A stretch of DNA of 21,117 bases, taken from the NCBI GenBank assembly GCA_035626475.1, contig DASPNP010000076.1:1-21117 (forward strand), given 5' to 3'. Origin of the DNA: DASPKT01 sp035626475 (GTDB lineage: Bacteria; Pseudomonadota; Alphaproteobacteria; Azospirillales; Azospirillaceae). Positions within the stretch are counted from its first letter, which is position 1. Each line of letters opens with the position of its first letter. This document shows, one piece after another, positions 14,480-21,117 of this stretch. Below the pieces are notes generated by a model. The model was not told where the DNA came from and searched no databases. It saw only the letters and a program-made list of their open reading frames with translations. Position numbers and translations under genes: made by a program.

Positions 14480-15601
14480 ATGAAGAAATACGCTCGTTTC
14501 CTGGTCCTGGGGCTGGTGGTGCTGGTCGCCGTCGGCGTCGTCGGGTTCAATCTCTTCCGCGACAAGATGATCGCCCAGTTCTTCGACACGATGCAGCCGC
14601 CGCCGCAGACCGTCTCGGCCACCGCGGCGGCGCGCGGCGGCTGGCGCCCGGAGATCGAGGCGATCGGCACGGCGCGGGCGGCCCAGGGCGTCGAGATCGC
14701 CACCCAGATCGGCGGCGTGATCGAGGCCGTCGGCTTCGAGCCGAACGCCCGCGTGACCAAGGGCCAGCTGCTGGTGCGCATCGACTCCGCGGTCGAGCGG
14801 GCCGAGCTGCGCGCCGCCGAGGCCGAGCTGGAGCTGGCCCAGTCTCAGCTGCGCCGCCAGACCGAGCTGCGCCAGAAGGGCGTCGCCGCCCAGGCCTCGC
14901 TGGACGAGGCCGCCTCGCGGCTGGGCAAGGCCCGGGCCGACGCGGACCGGCTGCGCGCCATCCTGGAGCGCAAGGAGATCAAGGCGCCCTTCGACGGCGT
15001 GGTCGGCATCCCGCGCATCGATGTCGGCGCCTATGTCCAGCCCGGCACGGCCATCGTCTCGCTGCAGGACCTCGACCGGATGCAGGTGGACTTCACCGTG
15101 TCCGAGCAGGGAGCCGCCCGCCTCGCGGTTGGCCAGGAGATGATGTTCCGCGGCCGCGACGGCGGGTCGGACCTCACCGGCCGCATCGTCGGCATCGACC
15201 CGCGCGTCGACCCGACCACCCGCCTGGTGACGGTGCGCGCCGAGATGATCGACGCCGCCGGCAAGGTGCGGCCGGGCGAGTTCGTCCGCGCCAACGTGCT
15301 GCTGCCGGCCGAGGAGAACATCATCGCCCTGCCGCAGACCGCCGTCGTCAACAGCCTGTACGGCGACTACGTCTACCGCCTGGACAAGGGCGAGAAGGAC
15401 GCGCTGGTCGCCCGCCAGGTCTTCGTCAAGGTCGGCCGCCGCAGCGGAATGATGATCGAGGTGGTTGAGGGCATCGAGCCCGGCCAGACCATCGTCACCT
15501 CCGGCCAGAACAAGCTGTTCAACGGGGGCGTCGCCGTCGTCGACAATACCGTCGACCCGACCAAGCTGGCGGCGGCCGCCCCGGGAGTGACCCAGCGATG
15601 A
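14480..15601 (+). CDS. RND efflux periplasmic adaptor (membrane fusion protein)
   Basis: The 373-residue product starts with an uncleaved-looking membrane anchor (MKKYARFLVLGLVVLVAVGVVGF) and has no lipobox cysteine. The periplasmic part follows the membrane fusion protein order: first beta and lipoyl half (GVEIATQIGGVIEAVGFEPNARV), coiled-coil hairpin of about 60 residues rich in Ala, Glu, Leu and Arg, second lipoyl half (IKAPFDGVVGIPRIDVGAYV), then beta-barrel and membrane-proximal domains. It links the inner membrane pump to an outer membrane channel. The start at 14480 is supported by GGAAG 7 bases upstream and by the anchor; the open frame back to 14330 adds only Pro/Arg-rich sequence. 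The stop overlaps the pump's start (ATGA). Confidence 0.93.
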   Translation: MKKYARFLVLGLVVLVAVGVVGFNLFRDKMIAQFFDTMQPPPQTVSATAAARGGWRPEIEAIGTARAAQGVEIATQIGGVIEAVGFEPNARVTKGQLLVRIDSAVERAELRAAEAELELAQSQLRRQTELRQKGVAAQASLDEAASRLGKARADADRLRAILERKEIKAPFDGVVGIPRIDVGAYVQPGTAIVSLQDLDRMQVDFTVSEQGAARLAVGQEMMFRGRDGGSDLTGRIVGIDPRVDPTTRLVTVRAEMIDAAGKVRPGEFVRANVLLPAEENIIALPQTAVVNSLYGDYVYRLDKGEKDALVARQVFVKVGRRSGMMIEVVEGIEPGQTIVTSGQNKLFNGGVAVVDNTVDPTKLAAAAPGVTQR

Positions 15602-18600
15602 GCTTCACCGAACTCTTCATCCGCCGGCCGGTCCTCTCGACCGTCCTCTCGCTGCTGATCCTGCTGCTGGGCCTCCAGGGCATCCTCGGCCTGTCCGTCC
15701 GCCAGTATCCCGAGGTGGACGAGACGGTGGTGACGATCCGCACCATCTATCCCGGCGCCAGCGCCGACCTGATGCAGGGCTTCGTCACGACGCCCATCGC
15801 GAAGGCCGTCTCCAGCGCCGAGGGGGTGGACTACGTCACCTCCTCCTCCGTGCTGAGCCTCAGCACGGTGTCGGTGCACATGCGCCTGAACACCGACCCG
15901 GACAGCGCGCTGACCGAGGTGCTGACCCGCGTGCAGCAGGTGCGCGGCGAGCTGCCCCAGGACGCCGAGGACCCGATCATCCTGAAGGGCACCGGCCAGA
16001 ACTTCGCGCTCATGTACCTGGCGTTCGGCAGCCAGCGCATGAGCCCGCAGCAGGTGACCGAGTACCTGACCCGCGTGGTGCAGCCGCGCCTCGCCACCAT
16101 CCCCGGCGTCGGCAGCGCCGACATCTTTGGCGCCGGCACCTTCGCCATGCGCATCTGGCTGGACCCGGTCCTGCTGGCCTCGCGCAACCTGACGGCGGCC
16201 GAGGTGGTGACGGCGGTGCAGGGCTCCAACTTCCTCGCCGCCCCCGGCAAGGCCAAGAACGAGCTGGTCGCCTACCCGGTGCAGACCGAGACGACGCTGC
16301 AGAGCCCCGAGACCTTCGGCATGCTGCCCGTGCGGCAGGGCGCCGACGGCGTCGTGCGCCTGCGCGACGTCGCCCGCGTCGAGCTGGGCTCCGAGAACTA
16401 CGAGACCCGCGTCGCCTTCTCCGGCAAGGAGGGGAGCTTCGTCGCCATCTTCCCCGCCCCCGGCGCCAACCCGCTGGAGACGGCGGCGGCGGTGCGCGAG
16501 ATCATGCCGCAGATCCAGCAGACCCTGCCCGAGGGCATGGTCGGCGAGGTCGCCTACGACGCCTCCAAGTTCATCTCCGCCTCCATCGACGAGGTGTTCA
16601 CCACCATCGGCGAGGCGGTGCTGATCGTCGTCGTCGTGATCCTGCTGTTCCTGGGCTCCTGGCGCTCGGTCCTGATCCCGGTGGTGACCATCCCGCTGTC
16701 GCTGGTCGGCGTCTGCTTCCTGCTGTTCGCCATGGGCTACTCGCTGAACACGCTGACGCTGCTGGCCATGGTGCTGGCGATCGGCCTGGTCGTCGACGAC
16801 GCCATCGTGGTGGTCGAGAACATCCACCGCCACATCGAGGAGGGCCTGTCCCCGATCGACGCGGCCGTGAAGGGCATGAGGGAGATCTTCGGGCCGGTGG
16901 TCGCCATGACCATCACGCTGGCGGCGGTGTACGCGCCGATCGGCTTCACCCAGGGCCTGACCGGCGCGCTGTTCCGCGAGTTCGCCTTCACGCTGGCCGG
17001 CGCCGTGATCATCTCGGGTGTCGTCGCGGTGACGCTGTCGCCCATGCTGTCCTCACGCCTGCTGAAGAAGCACGGGGCGGGCGGCGGCGGGCGCTTCGCC
17101 CGGGCGGTGGACGCCGCCTTCGAGCGGCTGGCCGGCGCCTATGAGCGGCGCCTGTCCTCCTCGCTGCGCTCGCGCGGCACCACGCTCGCCATGGTGGCGG
17201 TGCTGCTGGGCCTCACCGCCTTCATGTTCATGAACACCGCGGGCGAGCTGGCGCCGGAGGAGGATCAGGGCGTGGTCTTCTCCATCGTCAACGCGCCCCA
17301 GTACGCCACGACCGACTACACGAACGTGTTCGTGAAGGAGTTCGACCGGCTGACGGCCGACATACCGGAGGTGGACAACACCTTCCGCGTCGTCGGCGAG
17401 GGCGGCAACGGCGCCTTCATGGGCTGGAGCTTCAAGCCCTGGGACGAGCGCGGCCGCAGCCAGCAGGAGCTGCAGCAGGAGATCCAGAGCCGCATCGACA
17501 AGGTGGCGGGCGTCCAGGCCTTCGCCTTCGGCATGCCCTCCCTGCCCGGCACCGGCGACGGCCTGCCCGTGCAGATGGTCATCCGCAGCACCGAGGAGCC
17601 GTCGCGGGTGTTCGAGGTCGCCGAGGCGATCAAGAACAAGGCGCAGGCGTCGGGCCGCTTCATCATCGTGCAGAACTCGGTCAGCTTCGAGACCCCGCAG
17701 GCGCGCGTCATCGTCGACCGCGACCGCGCGGCGGCGCTCGGCGTGTCCGTGCGCGAGATCGGCACGACGCTGAACATCCTGCTGGGCGAGGGCCAGATCG
17801 CCAAGTTCGACCGCGACAACCGCAGCTACGACATCATCCCGCAGGCGGAGAAGCAGTTCCGCATGACGCCGGAGAGCATGGGCGACTACTACGTCCGCTC
17901 CGAGGGCGGGGGCATGGTGCCGCTGTCGGCCCTGGTGCGGTTCGAGACCAAGGCGGCCCCGGCGGCGATCGAGCAGTTCAACCAGCTGAACGCGGCCACC
18001 ATCTCCGGCCTGCCGCGCCCGGGCGTCACGTCGGACACCGCCCTGCAGGTGATGGAGGACGTCGCCCGCCAGGAGATGCCGGCCGGCTTCTTCGTGGACT
18101 ACAAGGGCGAGTCGCGCCTGTCCAAGCAGGAGGGCAACGCCATCGCGCTGGCCTTCGCCTTCGCCGTGGTGGTGATCTACCTGGTGCTGGCGGCGCAGTT
18201 CGAGAGCTTCCGCGATCCGTTCATCATCATGATGTCGGTGCCGCTCTCGATCTTCGGCGCCATGCTGCCGCTGAACCTGGGCCTGGGCACGCTGAACATC
18301 TTCACCCAGGTGGGACTGATCACCCTGGTGGGGCTGATCACCAAGCACGGCATCCTGATGGTGGAGTTCGCCAACGAGCTGCGGGACAAGCAGGTGATCA
18401 GCCGGGAGGCCGCCATCGTCGAGGCCGCCCGGGTGCGCCTGCGCCCGATCCTGATGACCACCGCCGCCATGGTGCTGGGCGTGCTGCCGCTGCTGACCGC
18501 GTCCGGCGCCGGCGCCGCGGCCCGCTTCTCCATCGGCCTGGTCATCGCGGCGGGCATGAGCATCGGCACGCTCTTCACCCTGTTCGTGGTGCCGATGTTC

Positions 18601-18684
18601 TACACCTACATCTCCCGCCGCGACCGCGCCCCGGCGCCGGCCCCCGCGGCGGAGCGGCGGCCGCTCTCGCACGCCGCGGAGTAA
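15598..18684 (+). CDS. RND efflux permease (AcrB/MexB-type, HAE1 family)
   Basis: At 1028 residues this is a full-length resistance-nodulation-division pump. It starts with the usual FIRRPVLSTVLSLLILLLG helix, has large periplasmic loops after helices 1 and 7, and carries the proton-relay pair Asp400-Asp401 in GLVVDDAIVVVENIHRH on helix 4. A conserved Lys in GLITKHGILMVEFANE lies on helix 10. It exports drugs, detergents, solvents or other amphiphiles from membrane and periplasm using proton flow. The ATG overlaps the adaptor's stop, with GGGAGTGA just ahead, so the two are co-translated. No outer membrane channel gene lies in the window, so a TolC/OprM-like protein from elsewhere must be used. 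The DNA-binding partner is the divergent TetR gene. Confidence 0.96.
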   Translation: MSFTELFIRRPVLSTVLSLLILLLGLQGILGLSVRQYPEVDETVVTIRTIYPGASADLMQGFVTTPIAKAVSSAEGVDYVTSSSVLSLSTVSVHMRLNTDPDSALTEVLTRVQQVRGELPQDAEDPIILKGTGQNFALMYLAFGSQRMSPQQVTEYLTRVVQPRLATIPGVGSADIFGAGTFAMRIWLDPVLLASRNLTAAEVVTAVQGSNFLAAPGKAKNELVAYPVQTETTLQSPETFGMLPVRQGADGVVRLRDVARVELGSENYETRVAFSGKEGSFVAIFPAPGANPLETAAAVREIMPQIQQTLPEGMVGEVAYDASKFISASIDEVFTTIGEAVLIVVVVILLFLGSWRSVLIPVVTIPLSLVGVCFLLFAMGYSLNTLTLLAMVLAIGLVVDDAIVVVENIHRHIEEGLSPIDAAVKGMREIFGPVVAMTITLAAVYAPIGFTQGLTGALFREFAFTLAGAVIISGVVAVTLSPMLSSRLLKKHGAGGGGRFARAVDAAFERLAGAYERRLSSSLRSRGTTLAMVAVLLGLTAFMFMNTAGELAPEEDQGVVFSIVNAPQYATTDYTNVFVKEFDRLTADIPEVDNTFRVVGEGGNGAFMGWSFKPWDERGRSQQELQQEIQSRIDKVAGVQAFAFGMPSLPGTGDGLPVQMVIRSTEEPSRVFEVAEAIKNKAQASGRFIIVQNSVSFETPQARVIVDRDRAAALGVSVREIGTTLNILLGEGQIAKFDRDNRSYDIIPQAEKQFRMTPESMGDYYVRSEGGGMVPLSALVRFETKAAPAAIEQFNQLNAATISGLPRPGVTSDTALQVMEDVARQEMPAGFFVDYKGESRLSKQEGNAIALAFAFAVVVIYLVLAAQFESFRDPFIIMMSVPLSIFGAMLPLNLGLGTLNIFTQVGLITLVGLITKHGILMVEFANELRDKQVISREAAIVEAARVRLRPILMTTAAMVLGVLPLLTASGAGAAARFSIGLVIAAGMSIGTLFTLFVVPMFYTYISRRDRAPAPAPAAERRPLSHAAE

Positions 18685-18700
18685 GCGAGGACCGGATGAG

Positions 18701-18766
18701 CGGCCCGGCCGGCGGGCGCGTCTCCTGATCGGGAGGCGCGTTCCGCCGGCCGGGCCGTTCGCTTTT
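18701..18766 (+). terminator. Long hairpin terminator after the efflux operon
   Basis: CGGCCCGGCCGGCGG (18701-18715) pairs perfectly with CCGCCGGCCGGGCCG (18743-18757). An inner stem, CGCGTCTCC (18717-18725) with GGAGGCGCG (18732-18740, one G-T wobble), sits above small bulges, and a short TTTT follows at 18763-18766. This is a very stable hairpin 16 bases after the pump stop codon, so the efflux operon ends here. Confidence 0.85.
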
Positions 18767-18846
18767 GCGCCCGGAACCAAGCCGGCGCGCCCGCCGTTGC
18801 CGGGGTGGCGGCCTCGAGCGCCGTACCCGCTATACCGGTTCCGCGC

Positions 18847-19707
18847 ATGCCCAGGCGTCCCGCTCCCCTTCGCGTCCCCCTCTACGCTTCAGCCCTTCTG
18901 CTGTCCGGAATCCTGACCATGGGCCTTGCCCCCAAGGCCGGCTCCACGGCCGCGCCGACCTCCCTCGTCGTCCTCGGCGACAGCCTGTCCGACACCGGCA
19001 ATGCCGGCCGCTTCTCCAACGGGCCTGTCTGGGTCGAGCACATCGCCGAGGCCATCGGCACCACCCTCCGCCCGGCGCGCACCGGCGGCACCAATTTCGC
19101 GGTTGGCGGCGCCCGCACCCATGGCGGCACCATCGACATGCGGGTGCAGGCCGACGCGCTGCTGGCCCATCGCCGGCAGGAGCTGCGGCCGGGCACGCTG
19201 GTGATCGCCTATGGCGGCGGCAACGACCTGCTGGCGGCGGCCTTCTCGCCCGACCGCGACCGGGCGGCGCGCCAAGCGGCCGCGGCCCTGGTCGACATCG
19301 TCGACGACCTCGCCGGCGCCGGAGCCCGGCTGATCCTGGTGCCGAACCTGCCGGACATCGGCCGCACCCCGGCCGTGCGCAGCCAGGGAGCCGCCGTGGT
19401 GAAGGAGGGACGGCGCCTGTCGCAGCTGTTCAACGCCAATCTGGAGGCGGGCCTGAAGCAGGTGGAGGGGCGCCGCGACACCCGCATCGTGCGTCTCGAC
19501 GTCTTCGCCCTGGCCGAGAAGGTGATCGCCGATCCCGCGTCCGGCGGCTTCCGCGACGTGACCTCGCCCTGCCAAGCGCGCGGAGGGTGTGAGGCCGCGC
19601 TCTTCTGGGACCAGATCCACCCGACGGCGTACGCCCATCGGCGGTTGGCCCGCGCGGCCTTGGAATCGCTGGGGTTGCCGGCCGAGAGCCTGGAAGCCCG
19701 GCGCTGA
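18847..19707 (+). CDS. Exported GDSL/SGNH family lipase/esterase
   Basis: The 286-residue product has all four SGNH blocks: GDSLSDTGN with the nucleophile Ser46, block II GGTNFAVGGA (80-89), block III GGGNDLL with Asn126, and block V DQIHPTAYAH with Asp255 and His258. This order and spacing match GDSL lipases/esterases and thermolabile-hemolysin-like enzymes, without an autotransporter barrel. Residues 1-35 (basic PRRPAPLR, then PLYASALLLSGILTMGLA) are a signal peptide, so the enzyme is probably periplasmic or secreted. I chose ATG 18847 because it starts the signal peptide directly; GTG 18805 would add 14 residues before it. Neither start has a clear ribosome site. TATACC at 18831-18836 could be a -10 box giving a very short leader. 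The natural ester substrate is unknown. Confidence 0.88.
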   Translation: MPRRPAPLRVPLYASALLLSGILTMGLAPKAGSTAAPTSLVVLGDSLSDTGNAGRFSNGPVWVEHIAEAIGTTLRPARTGGTNFAVGGARTHGGTIDMRVQADALLAHRRQELRPGTLVIAYGGGNDLLAAAFSPDRDRAARQAAAALVDIVDDLAGAGARLILVPNLPDIGRTPAVRSQGAAVVKEGRRLSQLFNANLEAGLKQVEGRRDTRIVRLDVFALAEKVIADPASGGFRDVTSPCQARGGCEAALFWDQIHPTAYAHRRLARAALESLGLPAESLEARR

Positions 19708-19724
19708 GACTCTTTACCCCTTTG

Positions 19725-19753
19725 TTGCAACCACCTGGTGAGTGCCGTATCAA
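19725..19753 (+). promoter_or_regulatory. Sigma70-type promoter for the pentapeptide-repeat gene
   Basis: TTGCAA (19725-19730) and TATCAA (19748-19753) are separated by exactly 17 bases, a good vegetative promoter. Transcription would start near 19760, which rules out the GTG at 19742 as the translation start and supports one further on. Confidence 0.55.
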
Positions 19754-19804
19754 GGGGCGGCGCCTCGCGGCGCGCGTCGGTCACGGACTGCAGCGGGGCG
19801 TTCG

Positions 19805-20923
19805 GTGGCGGTACTGGGGCAGATATCGCCCGAACTGATGAAGGCCATGTCGCAGCACGCGGCCTTCGCTAAAGGGCGCGGCGGACGCCGGCTGATCGTG
19901 CAGAACGCCGATCTGACCGGGCTGAACGCCTGCGGCCTGAACCTGCACCGCGCCGTCGTGCTGAACAGCCGGTTCAACAAGGTCTCGCTGGAGTCCGCCA
20001 ACTTCTCCGACGCCGACCTGACCGGCTCGGTCTTCTACTTCTCGCGCCTGACCGGCTGCGACTTCTCCCGGGCTCAGCTGCGCGGCGTGCGCTTCCACGA
20101 CAGCGACATGAGCGGCGCCCGCATCACCGGCGCCGATATGCAGACCGTCCCGCCCGCCTTCCAGTACCGCCAGGACGGCAGCATGCAGGAGGTGCGGTCG
20201 CGCACCACCGAGATCTCCGCCTGCAACCTGGAGGGCGCCGACCTGGAGGGGGCGAGCCTCGCCGGCATTACGCTGAAGGGCGTGAACCTGCGCGGCGCCA
20301 ACCTGCGCGGCGCGAACCTGGCCGGCACGCAGCTGACCTCCGTGGTGCTGGACGGCGCCCGGCTGGAGGGCGCGCGGTTCGACGGCGCGGTCCTGCAGGA
20401 CGTTGTGCTGGGCAGCAACGCCGAGGCGGCGGCGCTGGGAACGGCGCAGGCGCTGAACACGCTGCGCATGGACGATGGCAGCCAGGCGCTTGCCATGCTG
20501 AAGGGGCACAAGGAGTGGGTCGCGGCCCTCGGCCGCAGCGGCCAGCGCGCCGACTTCGCCGGCCGGGTGCTGCGCGACATCGACTTCTCCGGCCTGGACC
20601 TCTCCGCCGTCTCCTTCGCCAGGGCCGAGCTGCTGGGGCTGCGCTTCGACGCGGCGGTGCTGGCCTCCTGCGACTTTTCCGGGGCGACGCTGCGCTACTG
20701 CACCTTCGCCGAGGCCGATCTGCGCGCCGCCATCTTCGCCAAGGCCACCGTCTCGCATTGCCGGCTGAGCGGCGCATCCATGCAGCCGCTGAAGCTGCGC
20801 GACAGCGGCCGCGAGGTGCCGGTGCGCTTCGAGGGCGCCCGCTTCGACTGGGTCGATTTCAGCGGCGCCAAGCTCGACCGCGAGGCCCTGCGCAACGCGC
20901 TGGCGACGAACTGCCGGTTCTGA
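19805..20923 (+). CDS. Pentapeptide-repeat protein
   Basis: Numbered from GTG 19805, the 372-residue product contains three blocks of A(D/N)LxG-type pentapeptides (about 31-112, 137-203 and 248-352), for example NLEGADLEGASLAG and NLRGANLRGANLAG. Such repeats build a four-sided right-handed beta-helix. Blocks one and two are split by a ~24-residue Gln/Arg-rich linker, blocks two and three by a ~44-residue helical segment ending in HKEWVAALGRSGQRADF, a preamble often seen in these proteins. There is no signal peptide, so it is probably cytoplasmic. Some relatives mimic DNA and bind gyrase (Qnr, MfpA), but most have no known function and nothing here proves gyrase binding. The start is uncertain: GTG 19805 follows a GCGGGGCG that could act as a weak ribosome site; ATG 19838 is an alternative. 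Confidence 0.85.
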   Translation: MAVLGQISPELMKAMSQHAAFAKGRGGRRLIVQNADLTGLNACGLNLHRAVVLNSRFNKVSLESANFSDADLTGSVFYFSRLTGCDFSRAQLRGVRFHDSDMSGARITGADMQTVPPAFQYRQDGSMQEVRSRTTEISACNLEGADLEGASLAGITLKGVNLRGANLRGANLAGTQLTSVVLDGARLEGARFDGAVLQDVVLGSNAEAAALGTAQALNTLRMDDGSQALAMLKGHKEWVAALGRSGQRADFAGRVLRDIDFSGLDLSAVSFARAELLGLRFDAAVLASCDFSGATLRYCTFAEADLRAAIFAKATVSHCRLSGASMQPLKLRDSGREVPVRFEGARFDWVDFSGAKLDREALRNALATNCRF

Positions 20924-20940
20924 GGTCACGCTTTCAATCC

Positions 20941-21117
20941 CTCTCCCCGTGCGGGAGAGAGAGGGACCCGCGCGAAGCGTGGGAGGGTGAGGGGTCGGCG
21001 GGCGCAAGCCCGACGTTCTCTACCTTCATTGCAAGATCAGCCGTTGAGAACGCCCGCCTGCGGCGGCCGACCCCTCATCCTCCCCAAGCAGGCTTGGGGC
21101 CCCATCCTTCTCCCGCA
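20941..21117. repeat. Large imperfect inverted repeat, runs off the window
   Basis: The left arm (about 20950-21020) and right arm (21046-21117) are imperfect reverse complements. Well-matched parts are GAGGGGTCGGC (from 20989) with GCCGACCCCTC (from 21066), CGTTCTC (21014-21020) with GAGAACG (21046-21052), and TGCGGG (20950) with CCCGCA at the end. A local hairpin CTCTCCC-CGTGC-GGGAGAG is formed in 20941-20959. The sequence resembles the CCCTCTCCCC...GAGGGTGAGGGG extragenic repeats common in many proteobacteria. The 20924-21117 stretch has no gene. Confidence 0.7.

Noticed and set aside
19742..19804. GTG 19742 as start of the pentapeptide-repeat protein
   Set aside because: It lies inside the promoter (between -35 and -10), lacks a ribosome site, and adds Arg/Ala-rich residues with no homologous look.
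1..21117. CRISPR arrays, tRNA or rRNA genes, integrases, transposases, toxin-antitoxin or defence genes
   Set aside because: No regular direct repeats with spacers, no tRNA-like cloverleaf or rRNA stretch, and no such protein family was recognised in any frame.

Overview
The window is very GC-rich, with dense coding and short gaps. It looks like chromosomal DNA of an alphaproteobacterium, most likely Rhodospirillales and Azospirillum-like. This rests on the gene content (bacteriophytochrome with heme oxygenase, HU, PRC-barrel envelope proteins, TetR/RND pair) and on base composition. The species is inference. I see no rRNA, tRNA, CRISPR array, insertion sequence or phage gene.

Layout. Bases 2-1282: two PRC-barrel proteins in tandem; the first is cut by the window edge. 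Bases 1403-1843: a single-gene HU unit with a candidate promoter and a strong intrinsic terminator. Bases 1943-5387: a translationally coupled catabolic operon with a flavin monooxygenase, an Asp/Glu-racemase-superfamily enzyme (maleate isomerase/arylmalonate decarboxylase type) and an aldehyde dehydrogenase. Bases 5452-6627: a short-chain dehydrogenase with a membrane-anchored tail. Bases 6628-6913 hold a terminator-like hairpin and a pair of inverted REP-like elements. Bases 6914-13444, minus strand: a DedA membrane protein preceded by a tight four-gene light-sensing operon, in transcription order bacteriophytochrome kinase, single-domain response regulator, hybrid kinase with three receivers, and heme oxygenase. 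Bases 13593-18684: a TetR repressor divergent from an RND efflux operon (membrane fusion protein and pump), with an operator-like palindrome over a candidate promoter between them and a long hairpin terminator after it. Bases 18847-19707: an exported GDSL/SGNH hydrolase. Bases 19805-20923: a pentapeptide-repeat protein with a good sigma70-like promoter. Bases 20941-21117: a large imperfect inverted repeat that runs off the window.

How the parts work together. The heme oxygenase should make biliverdin, the chromophore of the phytochrome encoded in the same operon. Phosphate could then pass through the small response regulator and the hybrid kinase, but no DNA-binding output is encoded in the operon, so the output lies elsewhere. 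The catabolic operon has enzymes for hydroxylation, isomerisation or decarboxylation, and aldehyde oxidation, but no ring-cleaving dioxygenase.

Most notable observations: the swapped catalytic cysteine pattern in the racemase-superfamily enzyme; the output-less phytochrome relay with its N-terminal receiver; the palindrome in front of bphP; and the REP-like pair whose hairpin shows compensatory base changes. I did not find a clearly new defence or mobile system.
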